From CAIVVT01 sp963823095 (GTDB taxonomy: Bacteria; Acidobacteriota; Terriglobia; Bryobacterales; Bryobacteraceae), in contig CAWGKI010000049.1 of the NCBI GenBank assembly GCA_963823095.1, positions 124,001-188,000 on the forward strand: DNA of 64,000 nucleotides, read 5' to 3'. A program made the translations under genes and the position numbers. The notes beneath the pieces were generated by a model, which saw only the letters and a list, made by a program, of their open reading frames with translations, did not search any database and was not told the origin of the DNA. Shown here one piece after another: positions 48,025 through 57,319 of the stretch (its first letter is position 1; every line of letters starts with the position of its first letter).

Positions 48025-48111
48025 CGGGTCGCGCTAGCGCTATTCTTCCGTGGGTTTGTGACAAGTATTACTCCTCCCTTCCGTTGTACAATCGCGCTGG
48101 AGGAAATCCCT

Positions 48112-48618
48112 GTGACCATCAGTCAGTCTCTTCTCGGAGAGTTCGACCAGGAAATGGCCGGTACGCGCAAGACCCTCGAACGGCTGCCGGCCGGCAAGTT
48201 CGAATTCAAACCACACGAGAAGTCTCCCACCATGGGCTGGATGGCCGGCCACATCGCGCAAATGACCCAGTGGGGAACGATGACCTGCAATGAGGACTCG
48301 GTGGATCTGGCCGCCGCTGAATACCAGGAGCGCCGGCAGGAGCCCACCACGGCGGAAGAGGCAGTGGCGGCGTTCGACAAGAATGCAGCCGAGTTCCGCG
48401 CCGTTCTGGCTCAGACCACCGACGAGCGGATGATGCAGCCCTGGTCTTTGAAAATGGGCGACAAGACGATCTTCACCCTGCCCCGCGTCGCCGTTCTGCG
48501 CGGCTTCGTGTTCAACCACATCATCCACCACCGCGCGCAGTTGACCGTCTATCTGAGGATGAACGGCGTTCCCGTGCCGGCGCTCTACGGGCCGTCGGCG
48601 GACGAGAGCAATTTCTGA
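48112..48618 (+). CDS. DinB family protein
   Basis: A GTG at 48112 preceded by GGAGG gives 168 residues with the DinB four-helix bundle: SLLGEFDQEMAGTRKTLERL, the first metal His in GWMAGHIAQMTQW, and FNHIIHHRAQLTVYLRMNG with the second and third His. DinB-fold proteins bind zinc or nickel and include thiol transferases; many have unknown function. A strong terminator hairpin follows. Confidence 0.92.
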   Translation: MTISQSLLGEFDQEMAGTRKTLERLPAGKFEFKPHEKSPTMGWMAGHIAQMTQWGTMTCNEDSVDLAAAEYQERRQEPTTAEEAVAAFDKNAAEFRAVLAQTTDERMMQPWSLKMGDKTIFTLPRVAVLRGFVFNHIIHHRAQLTVYLRMNGVPVPALYGPSADESNF

Positions 48619-48648
48619 GTCTGGACTAATTGCCTGGTTGGTCTCCAG

Positions 48649-48680
48649 GAGCCGGGTACACGCCCGGCTCTTGCTGTATT
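48649..48680 (+). terminator. Terminator after the DinB gene
   Basis: The stem GAGCCGGG/CCCGGCTC with a six-base loop is followed by TTGCTGTATTT. It lies between the DinB stop and the blaI control region. Confidence 0.65.
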
Positions 48681-48698
48681 TACAGGCGTAAACAGGTT

Positions 48699-48760
48699 CT
48701 GCTAAAAAAACTGCACTTACCTCTTGAAAGTCTTTCAAGAGGGTGCTAGTTTTTTAGCAG
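48699..48760 (+). promoter_or_regulatory. Nested palindromic operator and promoter of the blaI-M56 operon
   Basis: An outer inverted repeat (CTGCTAAAAAAACT at 48699-48712 with AGTTTTTTAGCAG at 48748-48760) surrounds a perfect inner one (CCTCTTGAAAG/CTTTCAAGAGG around one T, 48720-48742). TTGAAA (48724-48729) and TAGTTT (48747-48752) are 17 bases apart and form a plausible promoter inside it. The blaI ATG follows at 48762. Autorepression by BlaI is the natural reading. Confidence 0.7.
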
Positions 48761-48761
48761 G

Positions 48762-49184
48762 ATGAAGAAGACAAGCCAATCCGAAACGCCGCCAGCCGCG
48801 CTCAGCAAGCGCGAAAGGCAGATACTGGACATCCTCTACCGCAACTCAAAGGCGACGGCCTTCGAGGTGCAGGAGCAACTGGCGGACAGTCCGAGCTACT
48901 CCGCCGTGCGCGCGCTGCTGCGGATTCTCGAAGAGAAGGGCCACGTTCGTCACGAAGCGGATGGGACGAAGTACGTCTACTTCCCGGCGGTGTCCGCGGA
49001 GCGGGCCCGCCGGTCGGCGCTGACTCATCTGATGCACACCTTCTTCGAAGGGTCGGCGGGCAAGGCCATGCTGGCGCTGCTCGACAGCACCCCTGGGGAA
49101 CTGACGAAGGAAGACCTCGACCGCCTGCAAACGCGCATCGACGACGCACGCCGGAGCGCTTCCGGAAAGGAGCATGAGCGATGA
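48762..49184 (+). CDS. BlaI/MecI/CopY family transcriptional repressor
   Basis: The 140-residue product has the BlaI winged helix: LSKRERQILDILYRNSKATA, SYSAVRALLRILEEKGHVRH and EADGTKYVYFPAV. The C-terminal half is the dimerisation helix set. In the classical system the partner protease inactivates the repressor. Here the next gene, overlapping by 4 bases, is an M56 peptidase, so the pair is a BlaI-BlaR-like module. A palindromic operator lies just upstream. Confidence 0.94.
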   Translation: MKKTSQSETPPAALSKRERQILDILYRNSKATAFEVQEQLADSPSYSAVRALLRILEEKGHVRHEADGTKYVYFPAVSAERARRSALTHLMHTFFEGSAGKAMLALLDSTPGELTKEDLDRLQTRIDDARRSASGKEHER

Positions 49185-50702
49185 TCGGCGAAATCGTGAA
49201 GTCGACCCTGATTCTCGCGATTGCCTTGTCGGCATACGCGCTGATGTGGCGCAGATCGGCCGCCGAGCGGCACGTGGTCCTGCTGAGGCGGCGTGCTCGG
49301 GTCGGTGCTGCCTTTCTCCTGGAGGGCATTCAGCGCGAGTCTGCCCGAAGGGATGCCGTCCCTGTCCCTGCCAGTGAGCCTGCCGCCGGAAGCGCTGCAT
49401 CTGGTGCCGGCGCCGGTTTATGCGCTGACCGTTTCGGCCGGCGCAGGGCGCTGGAGCTGGGTGGATTGGGCTCTGGTGGCGTGGCTCGCCGGCGTTCTTG
49501 TGCTCGGACTGCGCCTGGCGTCGGGTTACCTCGCGGCATGGCGAATTTCGAAGCGTAGTCAAGCGCTCGGTTGGCGGACGCCCGTGTGCGTACGATCCAG
49601 CGGCGAGCTGCAAAGCCCGGTGCTGACAGGGCTGCTGCTCCCTGTGATCCTTCTCCCGGAAGAAGCGGACGAATGGTCCGCGGAGAAGCGCGCCGCGGTG
49701 TTGGAACACGAGTGCGCCCACGTGGCGCGGCTCGATCATTGGTGGCATCTGGTGGTGGAGTCGATCCGCTGCCTGTATTGGGTGAATCCGCTCGTCTGGG
49801 CGGCCACGAGACTCATGGCCGTGGAGCGCGAACGGGCTTGCGACGACCTGGTATTAAAGCGGGGTATCGATGCGCACGATTACGCATCGCACCTGCTCGA
49901 ATTTGCCCGTCAGCAGCGCAGGCTGCCGGCGGCAGCGATGGCGGAAGTATCGAACCTGGAGGGTAGATTGATGGCAATTCTTAATCCTGAAGTCCGGCGG
50001 AACGCGGCTTGGCGCGGCGCATTAATTGCGTCGATGACTCTGGTCGCACTGACTCTGCCGGTGACTCTGGGCATGACCCAGAATTCGCGAACCGTGGCGG
50101 CGGTGGTGGTGGATGCGTCGGGCGCCGCGGTACCCAACGCCCTGGTGCTGCTGAAGCCGGCGGCGGGCGGAGTAATTGAACGCAAAAGCGGCGACGATGG
50201 CACGGCGAGCTTCCCGGGCATCGCCGGAGGGCTCTACACGCTGGAGGTGCACGCTCGCGGCTTCCGCATCGCGAGCAACTCGCTGGAAGTCCTCCCCGGA
50301 ACGGGACCTCTCGTCCGCAAGGTCTCCATGGAAGTGGGACACGTGCAGGAGACGGTCGGTGTGCAGGCGGATCGGCCCGCGGGCGTAGCTCCGAAGCACG
50401 AGCCGGTTCCGGGTCCAGCCAGCAAAGGCGGACAAATGGAGATGCCGAAGCTGGTGAAGATGGTTCATCCTGCTTATCCGCCGGACGCGAAGACTGCCGG
50501 TGTGGAAGGTTCCGTGGTGCTCCAGGTGGTAATCACCCTGGAGGGCGCGCCCGTCTCGATGAAGGTGATCTCCTCCCCCGCCGACAATCTGTCGCAGGCG
50601 GCGATGGATGCGGTGAAAGGGTGGAAGTGGGAACCGGCCAGGCTGAACGGGGAGCCCGTTGAGGTTGTGTCGGACGTGACCATCAACTTTGAACTGAAGT
50701 GA
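49181..50702 (+). CDS. M56 (BlaR1-like) membrane peptidase with CarboxypepD-like and TonB C-terminal domains, frameshifted
   Basis: The ATG at 49181 overlaps blaI (ATGA) and encodes the first TM helix (STLILAIALSAYALMW). The frame must shift by one extra base near 49283-49292 to continue as LGSVLPFSWRAFSASL through 50702, about 506 residues in all. The peptidase motif is LEHECAHVARLDHWW (HExxH), with NPLVWAATRLMAVERERACD after it. A TM helix is followed by a carboxypeptidase-regulatory-like domain (ASGAAVPNALVLLKPAAGG) and a TonB C-terminal domain (MVHPAYPPDAKTAGVEGSVV). No beta-lactam-binding sensor domain is present. Confidence 0.88.
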
Positions 50703-50727
50703 TTAGGTGTGCAGCTTAGAACACCTG

Positions 50728-50763
50728 GGGCCGGGTCTTCGGATCCGGCCCTTCTTTTCTTTT
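50728..50763 (+). terminator. Strong rho-independent terminator after the M56 gene
   Basis: The 10-base stem GGGCCGGGTC/GATCCGGCCC with a TTCG tetraloop (one G-T pair) is followed by TTCTTTTCTTTT. It closes the blaI-M56 operon. Confidence 0.85.
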
Positions 50764-50866
50764 CCGATTGTGGTCGATTACGAACCCCAGCAACGAACTC
50801 CAGCATGGGGCGCGAGCATTCAAGAAAATCTTATACTGAAAGAAGTTCCCGCCCCGGTTCTCAAAC

Positions 50867-52204
50867 ATGAAGAAGTTCTACCTCGAGACGTTCGGCTGCC
50901 AGATGAACGTGCACGACTCCGAAAAAGTCGTCGGCACGTTGGAGAGCCGCGGCTATGAACAGGTGGAAACGCCCGAGGCTGCCGACCTGGTCTTATACAA
51001 CACCTGCAGCATCCGCGATAAGGCCGAGCAGAAGGTCTTCCACCGCCTGGATCAGTTTAAGCGTTCCGGCAAGGACAAGCTTTTCGCCGTGCTCGGCTGC
51101 GTCGCCCAGCAGGAGGGCGAGAAGATCTTCGACAAAGCGCCGCACGTCAGCATGGTGGTCGGCTCCGCCAGTTACTCCAAGCTGCCCGAACTGCTGGTCC
51201 AACTCGAAGCCGGCGGACGCCGCGTGACCGGCCTGAGCCTCGACACGGATGAGACATTCGAGACACCGATGACGCGGCGCGACAATCCGCATCGCGCCTA
51301 CATCACCATCATCGAAGGCTGCGACAAGAGCTGTTCGTATTGCGTCGTCCCCTTCACACGCGGTCCCGAGCGCAGCCGGACTTCAGAAAGCGTGATGGAG
51401 GAAGCGCACTCGCTGGCCGCTTCCGGCTATACCGAAATTCAGCTCCTCGGCCAGAACGTGAATTCGTATCGCGATCCGTCCAGCGAGGGCTGGGACTTTG
51501 CCCGCCTGCTCGAAGCTGTGGGCCATGTGCCCGGTGTAAGGCGCGTCCGCTTTACCACTTCGCATCCGCGCGATTTCGTGAAAGAGATCATCGACGCCAT
51601 CGACCGCACCCCGACGCTTTGCAACATGGTCCATCTGCCCGTGCAGTCGGGCTCGACCCGGGTGCTGGCCGCGATGGACCGCCGGTACACGCGCGACCAG
51701 TACATGCAGCGCATCGAGTGGATGAAGAATGCCAGCCGTGAAATCGCGATATCCACGGACATCATCGTCGGCTTCCCCGGCGAGACGGAAGAAGATTTCT
51801 CGCAGACGCTCAGCCTGTTGGACGAAGTCGAATACGACTCGATCTTCAGCTTCAAGTACTCCGTACGGCCCAACACGCCGGCGTTGTCCCTGGGCGACCA
51901 CGTCCCCGAGGAAGAGAAGAGCCGCCGCCTGATCGTGTTGCAGGAACGCCAGCGCGCAATTCAGTTACGCCGCAACTCCAAGCTGATCGGCAGCGAGCAG
52001 GAAGCTCTCGTTGAAGGCTTCAATTCTTCCACCGGTCAATGGATCGGGCGGACTTCGCAGAATCGCGTCCTGAACTTTACCGCGCAGCCGCGCGAAGATG
52101 GGACTGTGCCGGAGCGGGAGCGAGTGATTGGAAGTTACGTTCCGGTGCGGGTGCTCCGCGCCGGACCGAACTCTCTGGCCGGCGAGTGTCAGGTGGCGCT
52201 GTAG
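50867..52204 (+). CDS. miaB: tRNA-2-methylthio-N6-dimethylallyladenosine synthase MiaB
   Basis: Adds the methylthio group to i6A37 in tRNAs reading UNN codons. The 445-residue product has the N-terminal cluster cysteines C11, C47 and C78, the radical SAM motif CDKSCSYC (C152, C156, C159), and a C-terminal TRAM domain (RNSKLIGSEQEALVEGFN). GQNVNSY and VHLPVQSGSTRVLAAMDR are typical MiaB segments. The length and all motifs are normal. It is followed by the bifunctional nuclease gene. Confidence 0.97.
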   Translation: MKKFYLETFGCQMNVHDSEKVVGTLESRGYEQVETPEAADLVLYNTCSIRDKAEQKVFHRLDQFKRSGKDKLFAVLGCVAQQEGEKIFDKAPHVSMVVGSASYSKLPELLVQLEAGGRRVTGLSLDTDETFETPMTRRDNPHRAYITIIEGCDKSCSYCVVPFTRGPERSRTSESVMEEAHSLAASGYTEIQLLGQNVNSYRDPSSEGWDFARLLEAVGHVPGVRRVRFTTSHPRDFVKEIIDAIDRTPTLCNMVHLPVQSGSTRVLAAMDRRYTRDQYMQRIEWMKNASREIAISTDIIVGFPGETEEDFSQTLSLLDEVEYDSIFSFKYSVRPNTPALSLGDHVPEEEKSRRLIVLQERQRAIQLRRNSKLIGSEQEALVEGFNSSTGQWIGRTSQNRVLNFTAQPREDGTVPERERVIGSYVPVRVLRAGPNSLAGECQVAL

Positions 52205-52288
52205 TTCCGTGCGCGATGTGGTAAGAAGAGACAGGCACGCGCCATTTTCGTTCTCCGCTGCGTCTAGTAGTCTGAGGAAGGGGTTGCG

Positions 52289-52774
52289 ATGGAAATTGAA
52301 ATGAAAATCCGGGGGCTCATGGTGGATCCCGTCACCAACACGCCCATCGTTATCCTGCGCGACTCAAGCGGTAACTCAATCCTTCCCATCTGGGTGGGCG
52401 TATACGAGGCCAACGCCATCGCTTTGGAGATCGAAAAGGTTTCGACTCCCCGGCCCATGACGCACGACCTCATCCGGAATCTGCTCACCGGCGTGGAAGC
52501 GAAAGTCAGCAAGGTGGTTGTGAGTGAGTTGAGGGAGGAGACGTTCTACGCCGTCATCTGGCTCGAAAAGGACGGGCAGGTGATCAGCGTGGACTCGCGC
52601 CCCAGTGACGCTCTCGCGCTCGCGCTGCGTCTGGACTGCCCGATCTATGTCGAGGAACAGGTGCTGGCGAGCTCGCGCGCCGCGACCAACATCAGCGACA
52701 AGGTCACGAACGAAGAGTTGAAGCGCTGGCTGGAAGGTCTGAACGACGAGGACCTCGGCCGCTACAAGATGTAA
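52289..52774 (+). CDS. Bifunctional nuclease family protein (DUF151)
   Basis: The 161-residue product has the BFN/DUF151 core: IRGLMVDPVTNTPIVILRD, LPIWVGVYEANAIALEIEKV, RPMTHDLIRNLL and the acidic DSRPSDALALALRLDCPIYV. The family includes a thermophilic enzyme with DNase and RNase activity and plant homologues, and its bacterial role is unclear. It begins 84 bases after miaB, preceded by GAGGAAGGGG. A palindrome follows. Confidence 0.93.
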   Translation: MEIEMKIRGLMVDPVTNTPIVILRDSSGNSILPIWVGVYEANAIALEIEKVSTPRPMTHDLIRNLLTGVEAKVSKVVVSELREETFYAVIWLEKDGQVISVDSRPSDALALALRLDCPIYVEEQVLASSRAATNISDKVTNEELKRWLEGLNDEDLGRYKM

Positions 52775-52779
52775 GCGGA

Positions 52780-52806
52780 GTGGGGCGGCGCTCCAGCGCC
52801 GCGCGG
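52780..52806. repeat. Family C hairpin, single
   Basis: GTGGGGCGGCGC opening and the hairpin GCGGCGCTCCAGCGCCGC (52785-52802), with the same GTGGGGC lead-in and CTCCAG loop style as copies at 54691 and 58374. Confidence 0.7.
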
Positions 52807-52978
52807 AGTCCCGCAGCAACTAAACTCTCCGAGCCGCCCATGGCACTTGCCCGGCGCTCTCAAACCAGCTCTGGCTGCCAGGCCGCGTTGCAAGTGTTTC
52901 CGAATACGCCTCAATGTCCCTCCGCTCATCGCCCCGGCTCCGCGAGCCTCCGGGTGCGCTAGCCTGTGAGGAAAGCAA

Positions 52979-54685
52979 ATGCGCAGCACAAAGCGTTTAG
53001 CCCCCCTCGCCCTCTTCGCGACTACTTTGGTTTCAGCCGCGGAGTTCGCCGTCTCGTTTCCCAAAGAGCGCAGCGACCGCCCATTGGACGGCAGACTCCT
53101 GATCTTGCTCTCAACCGACCCGTCGGCCGAGCCTCGCAACCAGATCAACGACTCGCCCAAGACCCAGATCGTCTTTGGCGTCGACGTCGATGATTGGAAG
53201 CCGGGCTCGACTACGCAAGTAGGCGCCAGCGCAACAGGCTACCCCATTCGCAGACTCTCCGATTTGAAGCCGGGCGAGTACACCGTGCAGGCCCTGCTCA
53301 ACCGCTACGAGACCTTTCATCTCGCCGACGGGCGCGTCGTGAAGCTCCCTCCGGATCGCGGCGAGGGCCAGCAGTGGAACAGCAAGCCGGGCAATCTCTA
53401 CAGCAAGCCAGTGACGGTGACTATCGTGGCGGGCGGCAAGCCCGTGGCGTTGACGCTCGACCAGGAAATCCCGCCAATTGCGCCTCTTCAGGATACGAAA
53501 TACATCAAGCACATCCGCATCCGCAGCGAGCGGCTCTCTAAGTTCTACGGCACGGACATGTATCTCGGAGCGCACGTGCTGTTGCCCGAGGGCTTCGACG
53601 ATCATCCGGAAGCGCACTACCCGTTGATCGTCAACCATGGCCACTTTCCGGCCGATTTCGACGGCTTCCGCATGGAGCCGCCCGATCCGGATTTGAAACC
53701 CGACTACAGCGAGCGCTTCCACCTTGCCGGATACAACAAGATCGTGCAGCAGGAGGAGTATGACTTCTATAAGAAGTGGACCTCGCCCGGATTCCCGCGT
53801 ATGTTGATCGTCGAAATCCAGCACGCAACGCCTTACTACGACGACAGCTACGCGGTGAATTCCGCCAACGTCGGGCCCTACGGCGACGCCATCATGTACG
53901 AGCTGATTCCCGAGATCGAGCGCCGCTTCCGGGGCATCGGTCAGGGCTGGGCGCGCTTCACCTACGGCGGCTCCACGGGCGGATGGGAAGCGCTCGCGGT
54001 GCAGATCTTCTACCCCGACGAGTTCAACGGAGCATTCGGTGCGTGTCCCGACCCCATCGACTTCCGCGCCTACACGGTGATCGATATCTACAACGACAAG
54101 AACGCGTATTTCCTGGAAGGGCCGCATACGAAAGTGGCCCGTCCCGCCTCGCGCAACTATCTGGGTCAAATCTCCGCGACGGTCGACGGCACGAATATGT
54201 TTGAGCTGGCGCTTGGGACGAAGACCCGCTCCGGGCAGCAGTGGGACATTTGGGAAGCGGTCTTTTCGCCGGTCGGGCCGGACGGCTATCCGGCGCGGCT
54301 GTGGAACAAAGAGACCGGAGAGATCGACCATAACGTCGCCGAAGCCTGGAAGAAATACGATCTTCGATACCAACTCGAAACGAACTGGCCGAAGCTCGGT
54401 CCGAAAGTGCGCGGCAAACTGCACATTTACTGCGGCGAAGCGGACACCTACTATTTGAACAACGCGGTCTATTTGATGGAGGACTTCCTGAAGAAGGCCG
54501 CGAATCCTCCCGCCGAGGCCGAGGTCGCGTATGGAAGCCGCTTCGAGCACTGCTGGAACGGCGACCCGAACCTTCCGAACTACATCAGCCGCCTGCGCTA
54601 CAACACGATGTACGTGCCGAAGATTGTAGAACGCATGGAGAAGTCCGCGCCCGTGGGCGCCGACCTGAAGAGCTGGCGCTATTAG
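52979..54685 (+). CDS. Secreted alpha/beta-hydrolase (putative esterase, EstD-like)
   Basis: The 568-residue product has a signal peptide (APLALFATTLVSAAEF), an N-terminal beta domain (residues 20-165), then an alpha/beta-hydrolase: YPLIVNHGHFPADFDGF, the nucleophile elbow FTYGGSTGGWEALAVQIF (Ser in GGSTGG), YCGEADTYYLNNAVYL with a likely acid Asp, and SRFEHCWNGD with a His. It fits the Esterase_PHB/IroE-like putative esterase family. The substrate is unknown. It lies between palindromic repeats and appears to be a single-gene unit. Confidence 0.82.
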   Translation: MRSTKRLAPLALFATTLVSAAEFAVSFPKERSDRPLDGRLLILLSTDPSAEPRNQINDSPKTQIVFGVDVDDWKPGSTTQVGASATGYPIRRLSDLKPGEYTVQALLNRYETFHLADGRVVKLPPDRGEGQQWNSKPGNLYSKPVTVTIVAGGKPVALTLDQEIPPIAPLQDTKYIKHIRIRSERLSKFYGTDMYLGAHVLLPEGFDDHPEAHYPLIVNHGHFPADFDGFRMEPPDPDLKPDYSERFHLAGYNKIVQQEEYDFYKKWTSPGFPRMLIVEIQHATPYYDDSYAVNSANVGPYGDAIMYELIPEIERRFRGIGQGWARFTYGGSTGGWEALAVQIFYPDEFNGAFGACPDPIDFRAYTVIDIYNDKNAYFLEGPHTKVARPASRNYLGQISATVDGTNMFELALGTKTRSGQQWDIWEAVFSPVGPDGYPARLWNKETGEIDHNVAEAWKKYDLRYQLETNWPKLGPKVRGKLHIYCGEADTYYLNNAVYLMEDFLKKAANPPAEAEVAYGSRFEHCWNGDPNLPNYISRLRYNTMYVPKIVERMEKSAPVGADLKSWRY

Positions 54686-54690
54686 CAGTT

Positions 54691-54731
54691 GTGGGGCGGA
54701 CCTCCAGGTCCGCGTGGGCTCTCCAGAGCCC
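54691..54731. repeat. Family C tandem hairpins
   Basis: GTGGG followed by the hairpin GCGGACCTCCAGGTCCGC (54696-54713) and then GGGCTCTCCAGAGCCC (54716-54731). It lies between the converging esterase and helicase genes and could stop transcription from either side. Confidence 0.75.
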
Positions 54732-54736
54732 GCTGA

Positions 54737-57319
54737 CTAATCGGGAGAACTTGCGGGGCTTGGAAGCTCCGAGCGGCTCTGGAGTGCCGCCCCGTTGCGC
54801 ACGTGCGCGATATAGCGGCTCGGACTCGTGCGGTTCCCTCGATTGTCCCGCTCGTACCAGGAGAGATACAACCGGCGCTTCGCCCTGCTGACCGCGACAT
54901 AGAAGAGCCTGTGCTCCTCGCTCAACCGGCCTTCGCGCTTGCTGCGCGCGCTGGGGAAGTTGTCGTCGGTCGCCGAAGCCACGAACACCACGGGAAACTC
55001 CAGGCCCTTGGCTTGATGGACGGTGAGAATCGCCAGCTTGTCCTCGCGGGTTGCTTGCCGGTCGAGGTCCGTGGCCAGCGTCACGTTCTCCACCACCTCG
55101 CGATACGCCATTTCCGGCGGCAGCAGCGGGTCGTCCAAGTCCTGGCAGAATGCTACGAGTTGTTTGAGGTACTCTACGCGTTTCCGCTCGTTCGGGTCTT
55201 TCTGATAGTGCTCGGCCAGGCCCGATTCGTCGAGAATCCGTGTCAGCAATTCGTCGGGACGTTCCCGTGCCATTCGATCGCGCCAATGCGCGATTTTGCG
55301 CGCGAGCGGCTCAAAGCGGGCAGCGTTGTTCTTAACCGCACCGCGGCGCACAGCCGAAGTCTCGTCCAGGCGTTTGCAGAGGACGTCGATCAGCGCCGCG
55401 TTCGCCTCCACATCGGCATGGGCTTCGTGCGCCTTTTCGAGCCCGATGCCGAAGTGCGCGCAGAGCGCACCGAGGCTGTAGCGCTTCAAGCCGCGGAATA
55501 CTCTGCGCGTAATCTCCAGCGTGTCGAAACACAGCGGCTCCACCTGGTCGAGCCCCAGCTTCCGCAATGCATAGCGCAGGAAGTAGACGTCGAAGCCGCC
55601 GATATTATGGCCGGTCAAAACGCTCCCGCCGATGAATTCCAGGAACGCCGGAATCACCACGCTGGCCGGCCTTCCATTGGCCGCCAGGAACTCGTCGGTG
55701 TAGCCGTGAATCTGCGACGATTCGCCCACCGGCCGTTCGGTGCGGATGTAGGCATGGAAGCGCGCCTCGCCCTCCTGGGAACCCTCGGGCCCGCGCCGGG
55801 TCGCTGCAATCTCGCAGATTTCGTCCTGCGAAGGGTCGAGTCCCGTCGTCTCGAAATCGAAGACAGCCAGGCTGCCACTGTGCCAGGCATCGAGCAGCGG
55901 GGCATAGGGCTCGCCCCAATCGTACGTCGTCGCGCGCAGCAGATCGCCCAGGTTCAGCCCCGCGTCGCGCGGTTCGCCCCGCAACTCCTTCAGGGTGGCC
56001 TCGCCGACTCCCTTGGAGGGACGTTCCAGGAAGCGCAGGATGCTCTGAACGTCATTCGGATTCAGCAGCAGGCGCAGGTGCGCCATCGCGTCCTTCACCT
56101 CCATGCGCTCGAAAAACTTTACGTTTTCCACCGGCAGGTGCGGCAGTTTGAGACGCTGGAAATGCTCCGATAGATCGCGCGCGTTGAAGTTCGTCCGCAC
56201 CAGCACGGCGCAGTCGGAGTACTTGATTTTGTCGGTCTCCCTGAGACTCTTGACGGTCGCCGCGATCCACTCGGCCTCTTCCTTGAGCGTCGCGCAGCCT
56301 TGCAGCGTGACGGGCGCGCCCTCCTCCTTGGTTTCGGGAACGATCTCTTCCGTCACGGAACCCTCCAGGGCGTGCACCACGCTCGAACAGGCGCGCAGGA
56401 TCGCCCGGGTGGAGCGGTAATTCTGCGTAAACAGGATCTCGCGAACGGGCGCGAACTCCTTGCGGTAGCTGCTCAATATCTCTCCCGGCGACGAACCGCG
56501 CCATTCATAAATCGTCTGGTCGACGTCGCCGAAAAACGACAGGCGACGGTGGGACTGTGCGATCGCGCGCAGGATGCGATACTCGCTCACGTTGGTGTCC
56601 TGCACCTCGTCCACCTGGATCCATTGAAAGCGTTCCTGCCATCGGCGCAGGCTCGGTTCGGACTCCTGCCACAGCCGGTTGACGCCGATCACCAGGTCCG
56701 CGAAATCGAGCGCATGGCTCTCGCGCAGTGCGTGGACATACTCGGCATGGAGTTTCGCGAAGCGGAATGTGGCGGGTGCCCGGAATCCGGGCGGCGCGCT
56801 CTTATCGCGGATGTCCTCAAACAAATCGTCCTGACTGCGCTCGGTGCGGCTCCCGAACGGAGCGAGCCGTATTTCCTGCAGAGCGTTGCTCAGGAAGAAA
56901 CCCAGCCGCTCGCGCTTTTCGGCCACCACGCCCATGCGCACCGCGATCTCGCAGGCAACGGAGCGCGCGTCCTCGTCGTCGAAGACCAGAAAGTCGCCGT
57001 CCAGGCCGAGTGCACCCGCGTCGCCGCGCAGGATCAGGGCGCAGAGCGAGTGAAACGTGCGCGCCGTGATTAACAAGGCATCCTCTCCCAACACCGCCGC
57101 GGCGCGCTCGCGCATCTGACGAGAGGCTTTGTTGGTGAAGGAGAGGCAGAGCACCGAACGGGCGGTCACGCCATGTTCGATGGCGTTGGCCGCGCGCCAG
57201 GCCAGCGCGCTCGTCTTGCCCGTGCCGACCGGCGCCATCACCAGTAGGCATTCGTCCCAGGCCTCTACGGCCTGCCGTTGTCCGGCGTTCAACTCATCCC
57301 ACGGAATTCCAGCAGTCAC
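54737..57319 (-). CDS. UvrD/Rep-type helicase with an internal DnaQ-like (DEDDh) exonuclease
   Basis: The 860-residue product has the SF1A motor: Q motif LNAGQRQAVEA, Walker A APVGTGKTS (29-37), Walker B QVDEVQDTN (235-243), GDVDQTIYEWRG (264-275), LTVHQAKGLEFPVVF and LFYVAVSRAKRRLYL. Between RPSKGVGEATLKEL (2B subdomain, about 433-446) and the remaining helicase lies a full epsilon-like exonuclease (about 483-650) with FDFETTG (D488, E490), GGFDVYFLRYAL (D577) and HADVEANAA (H634, D636). All five DEDDh residues are present. It probably unwinds and trims DNA in repair. Such an arrangement is unusual. Confidence 0.93.
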   Translation of the reverse strand: MTAGIPWDELNAGQRQAVEAWDECLLVMAPVGTGKTSALAWRAANAIEHGVTARSVLCLSFTNKASRQMRERAAAVLGEDALLITARTFHSLCALILRGDAGALGLDGDFLVFDDEDARSVACEIAVRMGVVAEKRERLGFFLSNALQEIRLAPFGSRTERSQDDLFEDIRDKSAPPGFRAPATFRFAKLHAEYVHALRESHALDFADLVIGVNRLWQESEPSLRRWQERFQWIQVDEVQDTNVSEYRILRAIAQSHRRLSFFGDVDQTIYEWRGSSPGEILSSYRKEFAPVREILFTQNYRSTRAILRACSSVVHALEGSVTEEIVPETKEEGAPVTLQGCATLKEEAEWIAATVKSLRETDKIKYSDCAVLVRTNFNARDLSEHFQRLKLPHLPVENVKFFERMEVKDAMAHLRLLLNPNDVQSILRFLERPSKGVGEATLKELRGEPRDAGLNLGDLLRATTYDWGEPYAPLLDAWHSGSLAVFDFETTGLDPSQDEICEIAATRRGPEGSQEGEARFHAYIRTERPVGESSQIHGYTDEFLAANGRPASVVIPAFLEFIGGSVLTGHNIGGFDVYFLRYALRKLGLDQVEPLCFDTLEITRRVFRGLKRYSLGALCAHFGIGLEKAHEAHADVEANAALIDVLCKRLDETSAVRRGAVKNNAARFEPLARKIAHWRDRMARERPDELLTRILDESGLAEHYQKDPNERKRVEYLKQLVAFCQDLDDPLLPPEMAYREVVENVTLATDLDRQATREDKLAILTVHQAKGLEFPVVFVASATDDNFPSARSKREGRLSEEHRLFYVAVSRAKRRLYLSWYERDNRGNRTSPSRYIAHVRNGAALQSRSELPSPASSPD

